Assembly (NCBI RefSeq): GCF_963583255.1
Contig: NC_084817.1
Coordinates: forward strand, 20,565,989 to 20,629,988
DNA: 64,000 nucleotides
Origin: Pyrus communis
Lineage: Eukaryota; Streptophyta; Magnoliopsida; Rosales; Rosaceae
Reading direction: 5' to 3'
Under the pieces are notes generated by a model that worked only from the letters and a program-made list of their open reading frames with translations, was not told the DNA's origin and made no database searches. Positions 39,627-50,654 of this stretch are shown one piece after another. The position numbers were made by a program, and so were the translations under genes. How positions within the stretch are numbered: the stretch's first letter is position 1; every line of letters starts with the position of its first letter.

Positions 39627-40344
39627 CTCATACATTTTGATTAGTAAGATACCAAATGGTATTGTGAGCCTCGTCTCTCTTTTGCTCTTTTTATTAATTT
39701 AACAATGTATTCAAGGTAGTGAGTATTATTTAATGCAATTGAGAATTATATTAATGATCTATTCATCTTTTCATGATCATGAGACCAAATTTAGATTTAT
39801 ATTACTTACTCTTGATCTATTTCTTCTTTCATGATCATGTATGAGAACAAAAGGACATACATAGCCCCATCGATATAATTCCAGGCTGCATTTCTTTATA
39901 AATGAGATCATACGTACGTACATATATTTATATATAGAGAGAGAGTTTTGGAAGAGAAAGCGATCCGTTGTGTAGGGAAAAAAGATGATAAGGTCAACGA
40001 ATTTGTACTGAAACTTGCAATATGTTTACATATAGAAAAGTAAACCATCAACTTATACACGACTTATTATCCGTTTAGTGTTCGTTGAGTTTGTGAATGG
40101 GAACAATTAGTCACAACTCACCTGGTTGCGGGATAGGTTGGAGGGTCTAAGATGAATCTCTGGGGATGAATCTAATGAAGAACTAAAATAAGATGTTTAT
40201 AACTACCACGCACACGTGGTATCTTGGCCTTCACTCATGTATGTGACACATGGTTCAGGAGGAACTAAAATAAGATGTCAAAGAAACTTATAGGGGACAT
40301 GCAATTAATAATATTACATGAACTAATGTAAATGTAGTAATACA

Positions 40345-40374
40345 CTAGAAATTGAGCCCACGCGATGACATGGG
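40345..40374 (-). mobile_element. Helitron-like 3' terminus (reverse orientation) in R1a
   Basis: On the reverse strand the order is an imperfect hairpin (CCCATGTCATCGCGTGGG), CTCAATTT, CTAG and then T. This fits the CTRR end, short upstream hairpin and A/T insertion site of Helitrons. The same end recurs at 41663 and 53726 in other R1 copies. The 5' TC terminus was not found. Confidence 0.55.
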
Positions 40375-40885
40375 TTTTAAAACTAGGTTAAATGTGTGAA
40401 ATATATTAAAATATATTCTCGTCCATATCAAAATTTATTTACATCTTAATGAAGAACCAAAACATTCCACAAACATGGTATTTGGCCCCTCAATATGCAG
40501 ACGCCATCCCCCATCTTCATTCTGCAAAAACAAAGACGTTTCATGACAATCAAATTCTCAAAAAAGTTTTAAGCGATGGCAAAAGTTTTTACTATTTAGT
40601 TCGAGGTTAGAAGTTATTTTCATGAAATTGCAAATCTCGGTTGAATAGGCCTTATCTTGTTACTAGGATCACTCACTTAGAAATGTTAATATTAAAAGTG
40701 AGCTTAATGGTACACATTCAAGATGAATGGCCACAAGCTAAAACGAACTTAAGAGTCATCCTTCGACAAGTCAATGACTCTTAAGTAATATTGATCTAAC
40801 CAACGAACTTCAACTGTCTCCACAGATTAAATAAATCAATTATGTGGAGGCAACCCTATTTTCTAACATTTTTCTCTTTTCTTTA

Positions 40886-41377
40886 GAGCACCTCTATATA
40901 GGGACTCCCACCACAAACTTTGAGGACTCATTTAGTAGCTTTAAAAGAATATTTGAGTCCCTAAAAAAATATTGTCTTCAATTGTAAATCCTTATAATAT
41001 CATCCCAAAATGTAGAGACCAAAATATTATTATTTCTTTCGTTGGAGTATCGTGCCCATTGATAAAAATAAAAAAGATATCTCCACCATTGATTTTTCAA
41101 GAGTTTACAACGTTGAAAAAAAAAATTAAAAAAAAAGCTAAATGAGAAGTTTTGCCATGTGGGTGGGTCCTAAAAACAAAGAAAAAAAATATAAAAAGCA
41201 ACAACATTCCAACTTGAAATTAATATAGAGTATGAGTTGAGTTCTCATATTTGTACATTTCTTTAAAATATTTAGCAAATTCTTATATATTAAGATACTT
41301 TGACGACTTCAAATCCGGCACATTAAAAGTCATTTGTCCATAAATTTAGTGACCATACAGTTGTAGTGGAGATGCTC
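40886..41377. mobile_element. Possible MITE with GAGCAYCTC termini
   Basis: The left end GAGCACCTCTATATAGGGAC and the reverse complement of the right end (GAGCATCTCCACTACAACTG) share the GAGCATCTCC-type motif common to plant MITEs. Other R1 copies carry the left end but are cut or rearranged internally. No clean target-site duplication seen. Confidence 0.45.
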
Positions 41378-41437
41378 AAGTCTTTCATTTTTTATTTATT
41401 TATTTCTAGGTGCATATTTCCCTTGTTACCCACTTGT

Positions 41438-42325
41438 TCACCAGGTTGTGGGATAGGTTGGAGGGTCTGAGATGAATCTCTGGGGATGAATCTAATGAAG
41501 AACTAATAAGATGTTTATAACTACCACGCACATGTGGCATCTTGGCCTTCACTCATGTATGTGACACGTGGCTCAGGAGGAACTAAAATAAGATGTCAAA
41601 GAAACATATAGAGGACATGCAATTAATAATATTACAAGGACTAATGTAAATATAGTAATACACTAGAAATTGAGCCCGTCCAATGTCGTGGATTTTAAAA
41701 CCATGTTAAATGTGTGAAATATATTAAAATATATTCTCATCCATATCAAAATTTATTTACATCTTAATGAAGAACCAAAACAGTCCACAAACATGGTATT
41801 TGGCCCCTCAATATGCAGACGCAATCCTCCATCTTCATTCTGCAAAAACAAAGACGTTTCATGACAATCAAATTCTCAAAAATGTTTTCAGCCATGGCAA
41901 AAGTTTTTACTATTCAGTTCGAGATTAGAAGTTATTTTCATGAATTTTCAAATCTCGGTTGAATAGGCCTTATCTTGTTTCTAGGTTCACTCACTTAGAG
42001 TTGTTAATATTAAAAGTGAGCTTAATGCTACACATTCTAGATGAATGGCCACAAGTTGAACATACTTAGAGTCATTCTTCGACAAGTCAATGGCTCTTAA
42101 GTAATCATTGATGTAACCACCGAACTTCAACTGTCTCCACATATTAAATAAATCGATTATGTGGAGGCAACCTTATTTTCTAACATTTTTCTCTTTTCTT
42201 TAGAGCACCTCTAAATAGGGACTCCCACTACAAACTTTGAGAACTCATTTAGTAGCTTTAAAAGAATATTCGAGTCTCTAAAAAAATATTGTCTGCAATT
42301 GTAAATCCTTATAGTATCATCCCTA
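41438..42325. repeat. Repeat R1, copy b (truncated)
   Basis: Begins CACCAGGTTGTGGGATAGG and follows R1a until about 42325, where it stops inside the embedded MITE (after TATAGTATCATCCC). Its Helitron-like end has CTAG at 41663-41666. Confidence 0.85.
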
Positions 42326-42452
42326 TATGTGTGTGTTGTATTTACTAATTAGTTTTAATTTAAATTTTCTGTTTTCAAATTCTGTGTTTCAACATCAAAA
42401 ACATTTGTTTCAAAAGTTGTCTGTTAATTGAAGAACATTGGATTTTTGCAGG

Positions 42453-42673
42453 TAGCAAACCGGAATAGCAAGACGGGCCTATTTTCCAACTATAGTGGTC
42501 AAGTGCGCAGACAAGAAAAAGTAAAACTGGATCCTGCATCCAACAGCAAGTCTAGTTTACCATCAACCACAGCAGTTAGACAAACATGCAAGCAGAGTCA
42601 CAGCAAACAAGCAGTTAAGGGGCCTCGAAACGAATTGCTTAACTTGCAGAGATATGTCCCAACTCCCAAATAG
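42453..42673 (+). pseudogene. Orphan last exon of an unrecognised gene
   Basis: TTTTTGCAG precedes an open stretch starting VANRNSKTGLFSNYSG and ending LLNLQRYVPTPK and TAG. It is lysine- and serine-rich, 73 residues, and lacks any upstream exon in the window. The acceptor and the clean open frame suggest a captured terminal exon. Family not recognised. Confidence 0.5.
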
Positions 42674-42744
42674 TTTTTCTGATCACCTTCGCCGCAAACA
42701 GCAGTTATTTTGGGAGGGTTTTCAGAAAGCGCAAGGGCAATTTT

Positions 42745-43250
42745 GATGAGGCTTCTGTACTGGACCCAACTAATCCACTCATGTCACTCCTACCCAATAG
42801 ATATATATCATTTTTAAAGTCCTAGATACACACTCTAGTATTCGACAATTCGGAGGTCCTATACAGAAGGGTCCGCTATGCTAGTCCAGTTTGTTCATAA
42901 TTTTGTCCGGTGTTTACTGCAGTCAAGCATATTGGGTCTAGGTTTTAATAGCCGTGCGGTGCTATGGGTTTTGAAACTGTATAAAACATGTAGAAAGTTT
43001 TAAATATATATGATTAGCATTACTACTTGTATACATGTGGAAATCGATTTACAACCCTATCTACAATAACAAGCAAGGAGTAGTGTTGAATTTCCAGAAT
43101 CTAATGGTTTGTTTCTTCACTTTGTTCATCCTTTCTTCTGATATGTAGCTGTTTTCATTTATCCGTTAGAAATTGGAAAAATTGAAGTTAATGTGAACAA
43201 ATGACAATTGGATTTGTTATAGGATGCTTTTGCTAAAGATCAGAACAATA
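42745..43250. repeat. Repeat R2, copy a (partner at 62822-63240)
   Basis: Shares GAGGCTTCTGTACTGGA, GCTAGTCCAGTTTGTTCATA, ATTTTGTCCGGTGTTT, CATTACTACTTGTATACATG and AATTGAAGTTAA with 62822-63240. At 42938-42964 is an eroded Helitron-like end (reverse strand CCCATAGCACCGCACGGC, then CCTAG). Confidence 0.85.
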
Positions 43251-44188
43251 AAAAGAAGAAGAAAGTTAGAAACAAATGCATAAATGAACAGATGGTTTTT
43301 TACAGAAATGTTTCTCTATCTTGAGATCCAACACACAAAATTTCAAATATAAAGTATTTAGCATATTTAAACATGAAAAAGCGCTAATTACATGAACTAA
43401 TTAGGCTTAGAAAAATGGATTCAAGTAGATAACCGATTAAAATTGAGAACGAAATTCATCAACAAAGTTGAAAAATGAAAATTGATTCCATTGTTACATT
43501 GTGTTCACTCCAAAAACTACACTTTAATTTTAAAATGCAGAAAAATGAATATCTTGACAGAAATTTCCAAGAGGATAATTAAATATAAAAAAAAAAGTAC
43601 AATGCATGGATCCGCACCTAGCAATCAAGAAGGGAGAGGGAAGCTATCGCAAAGCAGGTAACTGACTTAGTAAATCTCTCGACTGATTTGCATTTCAAAA
43701 CATTCATTTCATTTTGGTGTAACGTTTCTGTCGAGTATCGATGCATATTAGCGTTTTTTTCCATTTATTATTCCAGTCATCTATACCCACCAGCAACACA
43801 AAAGAAAAGCAGATTTACACTACATGGATGCAGAACACAGATATATCACAGATACATATATGATCAACATCAATCCGAGCACTAATTTTAAGATCTACAT
43901 TATTTCAATTAACAATGTATGTGAATGTGAATGCAGGGATGAGTTTTATACCTTGCAGATCTATGGATATGGGACAGGTTTGTTATAACTTCTCATCCAA
44001 TGGATCTGGAGTTGAGACCCTTACTCAAAGATCTGTCATGGATCCGGGATTTCCTTCATACAAGGCACTGATTTATGTTTTTTTTCAAAGTAGAAAGATA
44101 TTTATTTGCAGATCCATGGACTATTTTTTCAAAGTAGAAAAGTTGTTTTGAAAGAGAAACATTGCAGATCCACCCAAGGACAAGTTTT
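43251..44188. other. Spacer, no gene recognised
   Basis: AT-rich. CAAAGTAGAAA occurs twice near 44090-44150. Short open frame at 43915-44151 has exon-like edges (TGCAG before GGATGAG) but no recognisable protein. Confidence 0.35.
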
Positions 44189-44545
44189 ACCTGTGTGAAA
44201 ACGGATCAAACTCCATGCAATAATCACAACCAAACCTATGATTTTAACCATCATAGGGTCGAGACTTGCCGAAAACCCAAAACTGCCCAGATCACTGCTG
44301 ACCTTTGAACAAGAACAAACTCACAAAATTAGGTGCAGTCAAGAACATTTGTCCTCTCTCGATGTTTGAGAGAAGGACAAATTTGTTCTTGACTGCAAGT
44401 AATTTTGTAAGTTTGGTATTTTTTAAAGATCAGCAACGGTCAAGCCAATTTTGGGTTTTTGGCAAGTCAATTGACTCTAAGATGGTTAAAATTATAGGGT
44501 TTGGTACTGATCATTGCATGGAGCATGACCCATTTTCACACAGGT
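44189..44545. repeat. Long foldback: arms of about 175 bases, 7-base loop
   Basis: The left arm 44189-44360 is the imperfect inverse of the right arm 44368-44545, with loop GATGTTT. Matching pairs include ACCTGTGTGAAAA with TTTTCACACAGGT at the base, GATTTTAACCATC with GATGGTTAAAATT, and GCAGTCAAGAACA with TGTTCTTGACTGC near the loop. Indels and mismatches show moderate age. A transcript would form a long stem. Confidence 0.85.
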
Positions 44546-44618
44546 TATTCATGGCTCCGTGCAAAGATATTGAAACTCAACTGTGGCCATATTATGCTGA
44601 TCATACAGTTGGGAGAGA

Positions 44619-44717
44619 TGAGCATTCTTGATGCCGATACAATATTCCTCCTTCCACACTTCCACACTATGGTGCAGTGTGGAAGGAGAAATAATGTATC
44701 AGCATCAAGAATGCTCA
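44619..44717. repeat. Hairpin, 42-base arms
   Basis: 44619-44660 pairs with 44676-44717 with three mismatches (at 44635, 44642 and 44647) and a 15-base loop. It is the short version of the hairpin at 48848-49062. Confidence 0.88.
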
Positions 44718-45584
44718 AACGAAAAAGAGAGCCAGTTTCATCACCATTGTGCATTGTTGAATTGGTAAAAAAAGAGAGGTAAAAAGAAGGAGAAATATTG
44801 TATCAGCATCAAGAATGCTCAAACGAAAAAGAGAGCCAGTTTCATCACCATTGTGCAGTGTTGAATTGGTAAAAAAAGAGAGGTAAAAAGAAGAGGAACT
44901 TGATGAGGTGTGTAAGCTGGGAACAGTAAACGTAGGTTTGGTTGTCAAAGGTCAATCGACCTATTTATAAACCCAACGTCATTGTTTTCATGCAAGCCTC
45001 TTTCTTCCCGTGAGCTACCTAATTTCCATACAAGTCTCTTTCTTCCCGTGAGCTACCTAAACCCTAATCAAACATGCATAAATCATTCTTTTTACACCAT
45101 CTTTACTTGCCTCTTTCTTCCCGTGAGCTACCTAAACCCTAATCAACCATGCATAAATCATTCTTTTTACACCATCTTTACATGCTACGTGCTTCTGCAA
45201 ATTAAGATTTAAAACCTTCTTCTCGTGGACCAGTGGTTATTATTATTCTTTATATCCACAAGCTTCGTAAACTTCTTGTTCCTCTCTTATATATTTATGG
45301 GATTTTTGAACTTTAATCCTACAAGAAGATTAAAATTTAATAAAAATTTGATGTTAGATTGGATATTGATTTTAATCCCTAATGTGTACTCAATTCAAAT
45401 TTATATTATATTTTTGTTTTAATATTTAATAGATATCTTATTTAATGTCATTGCATTAAATTTTAAATTTACTATTATACACATTTTAATTCATTAATTT
45501 TATTTAACTTCCTCTAATTAGTGTACCTAAACGTTCGTATCATAATATATTTTACTAATTTAGTGTATCAAAATGTATGTACCT

Positions 45585-45850
45585 AAATATATTGTAGTAA
45601 ATTAGTGGCACATAAGAAAATATGTAAAAATATAAGTGTACTGAAAATTCCGTATCTAACTATATGATACTAAACTTGTGTACCGAAATGTCGATACCTA
45701 AATATATTAGACTAAACTAGTGTACCTAAATGTCAGCACCTAAACATATTATACTAACCCAGTGTACCAAAATGTTCGTACATAAATATATTGTAATGAA
45801 TTAGTGGCACATAAGAAAATATGCAAAAATATAAGTGTAAAAAAAAATCT
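45585..45850. repeat. AT-rich internal repeat (about 195-bp period)
   Basis: ATTAGTGGCACATAAGAAAA and the following AAAAATATAAGTGTA occur at about 45600 and 45795, among many TACCTAAATGT-type words. The same array is in copy Q at about 49840-50075. Confidence 0.75.
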
Positions 45851-46985
45851 CTACGAAAATATTTTCTTATATAAGATAGATACTCACCATAATGAGAATT
45901 AAACCTTATAATATTTTCATATTTTCATAAAATTTAATTTATGAACACCATAAAATTATAAATAAACAAAGAGACATTGAATACATATGCTAGCATATAA
46001 TAGAGTATAGGGACTAAAATCAATTTTTAATCTTCTATAAGACATTTTTCTAAACTTCATCTTATTTAGGGATTAAAATCTAGTTTTCTATAAAATTAAT
46101 ACATTAAGAATTAGGAAGAAAAAGAGAAATAATTAAAAAATAAAAATACAATTAATAAATGAGGTTAGTAATGTACCAAGGGACTAAAATTAGATTTTGA
46201 TCTTACTCATGATTTTAATTTAAAAGTTATCTTTGTCAAGGATTAAAATGAAGTTTTCTAATTTTTTTTATTAGATTGGTATATTTGATTTAGTTAAGAA
46301 ATAGTTTAAGACAGAGTCATTAGGGAATTTTTGTAACTGAACGTAGTTGTTTTCATGAGGTTGATAAATACAATGAGGTGCTTCTATACCAAGAAGTGAT
46401 TTTATACGGACACATTGTGTGATGTGTAAAATGTTAAAAGGAATACTCGTTCCCGTCCAGCCTTCTGTTTTTTAAGTCTAACTTATTTTTCATTAGTCAT
46501 ATGAAAGATACTGCAGTACCTTGGGATCAAAATAGCTAAGAAACTGGACTTGGACATCTTTATTCTATAGAGCGTTTGTAAAAGTAATTTAGACCTTATT
46601 AGTTTATATTAATCCTTCACTTCTGTTCATTCATTGTAATTTCTATATGGTTTGTCCACTTTTGTCATCTATAATATCTGCTCGTATTGTAGGTCCTAGC
46701 TATTTTCTTTGAATGCATATATACTTCTGTGTGTTGTATCACAGTGAGATTACTCTTGAAGAAAGAAGTACGACCAAGCTTGATCATAATTTACTCAAAC
46801 GGAAACAATATAGCCATTGTAGGTCGTTAGGCCATCTTCAACACAAAGGGTTTAGTATTGCCCTATTCAGAATTATAGTCCTGTAAAAAATTATTTTTAA
46901 ATGAACAGTACCAGGCAAATCGACCAATTGGGTTGTCAATGAGTACCCATTGAGATCCATTTAGTTTGATTTCACCTTGTACTAT

Positions 46986-47015
46986 CACCACCACCACCAC
47001 CACCACCACCACCAT
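46986..47015. repeat. (CCA)n microsatellite
   Basis: About ten CAC/ACC triplets. The homologous site at 50846-50862 has fewer and the third copy near 51737 has lost it, so it is a length-variable marker among copies. Confidence 0.9.
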
Positions 47016-48071
47016 TCTCACCTCTATATTATGGTAATATCAAATTAAACGGGTCTTAACAGTACCTATTAACAACCCAATGAGTTGATTTACCACCTCT
47101 AAACGGTACAAGATCAAGGTTTCCATGTGAGCAGGAAGTCATACTTGTCAAAAGGAAAAAAAAAAGGTCCAAACTACTCTTTAGACCCTATGTATTTGAG
47201 TTGCTTTTCAAAATGAGTCTCGAGGTTTCAAATTTTTTCACATTACACCTTGAGCTTTTAAAATTATATCAATTTACACATTTTGTTTATTTGAACTTGT
47301 AATTCTCTGTTAAATTGATGAGTTTTTAATTAATGTGGTGTAGATGTAGTTTACATATTATTATTTTTTAAACAATTATTATTAATGGAAGAGAGTTTGA
47401 AACTATTACAACAATTTAGGAGAGGGCGTTTCGATCCTGAAAGGGAATGGGTTGAAACCCAAGACCCTATCCAGTAGGGAAGTGGTGGACCGCATGCAAT
47501 GTAACTTGCATATCAATCCTACTACGAGTTTTATGCTCATCATGTCATCAATTTGATGAATATTCAAATAAAAATGCATAAATTACAACAATTTCAAAAC
47601 TTCATACTGCAATTTGAGAAAATTAAAACCGCATGACACATTTTAAAAAACCACCCCCAAAAGGGATATAAATGTAGTTTAGAGATAACATAGAATTAAG
47701 GGAAAGACTGCCGACGGATAACGTTGGCTTAGTCACGGGAAGGCAATGGTTTAGGAGGGTGAGATTCGACACTCATTTATTTCAAAATTTATATTTGAAT
47801 CTATGTACAGATTGAGGGAGATTAACCGAGAGCTCTTCAAATTTAGGACCCTCTGTTTTCTTCAACTCAACTTACAAAACTATACAACCAGCCCCTTGCG
47901 GCAAATAGAATTACATCAAATGTTGATTTAAAGTAACCGTGCAATAAAAATGAAAAAAAGCATCCATTAATCTGTTATAATGATAATCTAGAAAATAAGG
48001 AAGCAGTAATCATATTGTTTCATAAAAAAACAAGCCCAAAAAATGAAAGGAAAGAAGATAAGGAATCTCAC

Positions 48072-48433
48072 TTGCACAGGATCTGCATGAACGGAGGATT
48101 GACTGGTAGCAAGGGCAGAGGCACTTGCTTTGGATGAGGTCTCAGACTCTTTATTTGTCTGACCGCTTAATGCAGAAATCTCTGGGACTAATGAGCCTTT
48201 CTTCACACGTTTCGCACCAACAGTTGTTGAAACCTTCCAAACTTCCTGCATGTGACCAATTGGACAACCATTTATACCTCCGAAAAGTTCTAGCAGTCAC
48301 AAATTTGAAATCAGTAACATTTCCAACATACCTGCCGTTTTTGTGAATCTTGTTCTTCTTCTGGGAATAAATATCCCCACATCATTCTGTACATTGCCTC
48401 GGTTAAATGAATCCTGAGAGGAACGATCTCTAC
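48072..48433 (-). pseudogene. SABRE-like two-exon fragment, copy P (open frame)
   Basis: Reverse-strand exons 48332-48433 (34 codons) and 48072-48245 (58 codons), both phase 0, with intact acceptor and donor sites (GGCAG|GTATG, TGCAG|GAAG, CAA|GTGAG). They read MYRMMWGYLFPEEEQDSQKR, then EVWKVSTTVGAKRVKKGS and a Ser-rich end. This pattern matches plant SABRE/KIP-type proteins, giant lipid-transfer scaffolds in cell expansion. Only these two of dozens of exons are present, inside a tandemly repeated segment, so this is a captured fragment. Identification is from memory of the family. Confidence 0.7.
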
Positions 48434-48847
48434 CTACAGGCTACAGTAATAAAAATAAATGTTGAGCAAGCAAATATTGGTTTGCCAAGGCAAGATACAA
48501 AAACCCAAGCCTCTTTATTACCAAACAAACGGTTGATATAAGGCAAGCTAGATTCCATGCACTGCATACATGTTCTTTTATGATAGTATTACTGGTCAAA
48601 CACTCTAGGTTATGAAAGGAATTTGGGTGCCCATAACCCGACCTTCTCCCAAAGAACTCTCCTCCTTATATCTCTCTATCCAACCAAATTACCCAAAAGA
48701 AACATACAACAGCACAATTATAAAAAATTCTTGCCCTACTTCTGCCATTGAAAGTCAGAAGGATTACAGAAACGGAGAGTTTGTGTAATTGGGTTTCTTC
48801 GTCTTCCTTCAAAAAATCAAATCAAGCTCTTGTGATGAAACTGGCTC

Positions 48848-49062
48848 TCTTTTTTTACCAATTCAACACTGCACAATGGTGATGAAACTGGCTCTCCTTT
48901 TCGTTTGAGCATTTTTGATGCCGATACAATATTCCTCCTTCCACACTTCCACACTATAGTGCAGTGTGGAAGGAGGAATATTGTATCAGCATCAAGAATG
49001 CTCAAACGAAAAAGAGAGCCAGTTTCAGCACCATTGTGCAGTGTTGAAATGGTAAAAAAAGA
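48848..49062. repeat. Near-perfect hairpin: 100-base arms, 15-base loop
   Basis: Arm 48848-48947 pairs with 48963-49062 without any indel. I count 5 mismatches (48861, 48882, 48897, 48914, 48922) in 100 positions, with T48914 opposite G, which would wobble-pair in RNA. The loop starts TCCACACTATAGTGC. The base reads CTTTTTTTACCA / TGGTAAAAAAAG. No direct repeats flank it closely. It lies at the P/Q junction of the tandem duplication. Candidate source of small RNAs, or a young foldback. Confidence 0.92.
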
Positions 49063-50654
49063 AAGGTAAAAAGAAGAGGAACTTGATGAGGTGTGTAACA
49101 GTAAACGTAAGCCTCCGACCGAGTCTGAAGGTGGTTTGGTTGTCAAAGGTCAATCGACCAATTTATAAACCCAACGTCATTGTTTTCATGCAAGGCTCTT
49201 TCTTCCCGTGAGCTACCTAATTTCCATACAAGTCTCTTTCTTCCCGTGAGCTACCTAAACCCTAATCAACCATGCATAAATCATTCTTTTTACACCATCT
49301 TTACATGCCTCTTTCTTCCCGTGAGCTACCTAATTTCCATACAAGTCCCTTTCTTCCCGTGAGTTACCTAAACCCTAATCAACCATGCATAAATCATTCT
49401 TTTTACACCATCTTTACATGCTACGTGCTTCTGCAAATTAAGATTTAAAACCTTCTTCTCGTGGACCAGTGGTTATTATTATTCTTTATATCCACAAGCT
49501 TCGTAAACTTCTTGTTCCTCTCTTATATATTTATGGGATTTTTGAACTTTAATCCTACAAGAAGATTAAAATTTAATAAAAATTTGGTGTTAGATTGGAT
49601 ATTGATTTTAATCCCTAATGTGTACTCAATTCAAATTTATATTATATTTTTGTTTTAATATTTAATAGATATCTTATTTAATGTCATTGCATTAAATTTT
49701 AAATTTACTATTATACACATTTTAATTCATTAATTTTATTTAACTTCCTCTAATTAGTGTACCTAAACGTTCGTATCATAATATATTTTACTAATGTAGT
49801 GTATCGAAATGTCTGTACCTAAATATATTGTAGTAAATTAGTGGCACATAAAAAAATATGCAAAAATATAAGTGTACTGAAAATTCCGTATCTAACTATA
49901 TGATACTAAACTTGTGTACTGAAATGTCGATACCTAAATATATTAGACTAAACTAGTGTACCTAAATGTCAGCACCTAAACATATTATACTAACCCAGTG
50001 TACCAAAATGTTCGTACATAAATATATTGTAATGAATTAGTGGCACATAAGAAAATATGCAAAAATATAAGTGTAAAAAAAAAAAAATCTCTACGAAAAT
50101 ATTTTCTTATATAAGATAGATACTCACCATAATGAGAATTAAAACTTATAATATTAAGAAATTGTTTAAGACAGAGTCATTAGGGAATTTTTGTAACTGA
50201 ACGTAATTGTTTTCATGAGGTTGATAAATACAATGAGGTGCTTCTATACCAAGAAGTGATTTTATACGGACACATTGTGTGATGTGTAAAATGTTAAAAG
50301 GAATACTCGTTCCCGTCCAGCCTTCTGTTTTTTAAGTCTAACTGATTTTTCATTAGTCATATGAAAGATACTGCAGTACCTTGGGATCAAAATAGCTAAG
50401 AAACTGGACTTGGACATCTTTATTCTATAGAGCGTTTGTAAAAGTAATTTAGACCTTATTAGTTTATATTAATCCTTCACTTCTGTTCATTCATTGTAAT
50501 TTCTATATGGTTTGTCCACTTTTGTCATCTATAATATCTGCTCGTATTGTAGGTCCTAGCTATTTTCTTTGAATGCATATATACTTCTGTGTGTTGTATC
50601 ACAGTGAGATTACTCTTGAAGGAAGAAGTACGACCAAGCTTGATCAAAATTTAC

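Larger units (their letters stand above)
37197..40084. repeat. Segmental duplication copy B (SWC2 fragment plus F-box gene)
   Basis: Partner of 30922-34972. It keeps the SWC2 exons open and the F-box gene complete, and has gained long TA microsatellites around 38091-38242. Confidence 0.85.
40118..41437. repeat. Repeat R1, copy a (1.32 kb, tandem with copy b)
   Basis: Starts CACCTGGTTGCGGGATAGG. The 1,320-base unit repeats immediately at 41438. Related copies lie at 53568-54590 and 56830-57625. Marker words: ACTACCACGCACA, CTTGGCCTTCACT, CATGGTATTTGGCCCCTC, CTTCGACAAGTCAATGAC. It holds a Helitron-like 3' end and an embedded MITE, listed separately. Confidence 0.88.
44619..48836. repeat. 4.2-kb tandem duplication, copy P
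   Basis: Matches 48905-53525 in order: hairpin segment, CTTTCTTCCCGTGAGCTACC repeats, AT-rich block, SABRE exons, and the end CAAATCAAGCTCTTGTGAT. The hairpin's right-arm sequence occurs twice in P (ending near 44790 and 44893). P keeps about 0.4 kb (45905-46310) that the second copy lost. Confidence 0.92.

Noticed and set aside
44545..44948. Overlapping frames repeating LSILDADTIFLL
   Set aside because: They arise from the hairpin arm and its tandem copies read on the reverse strand; no start or splice evidence.
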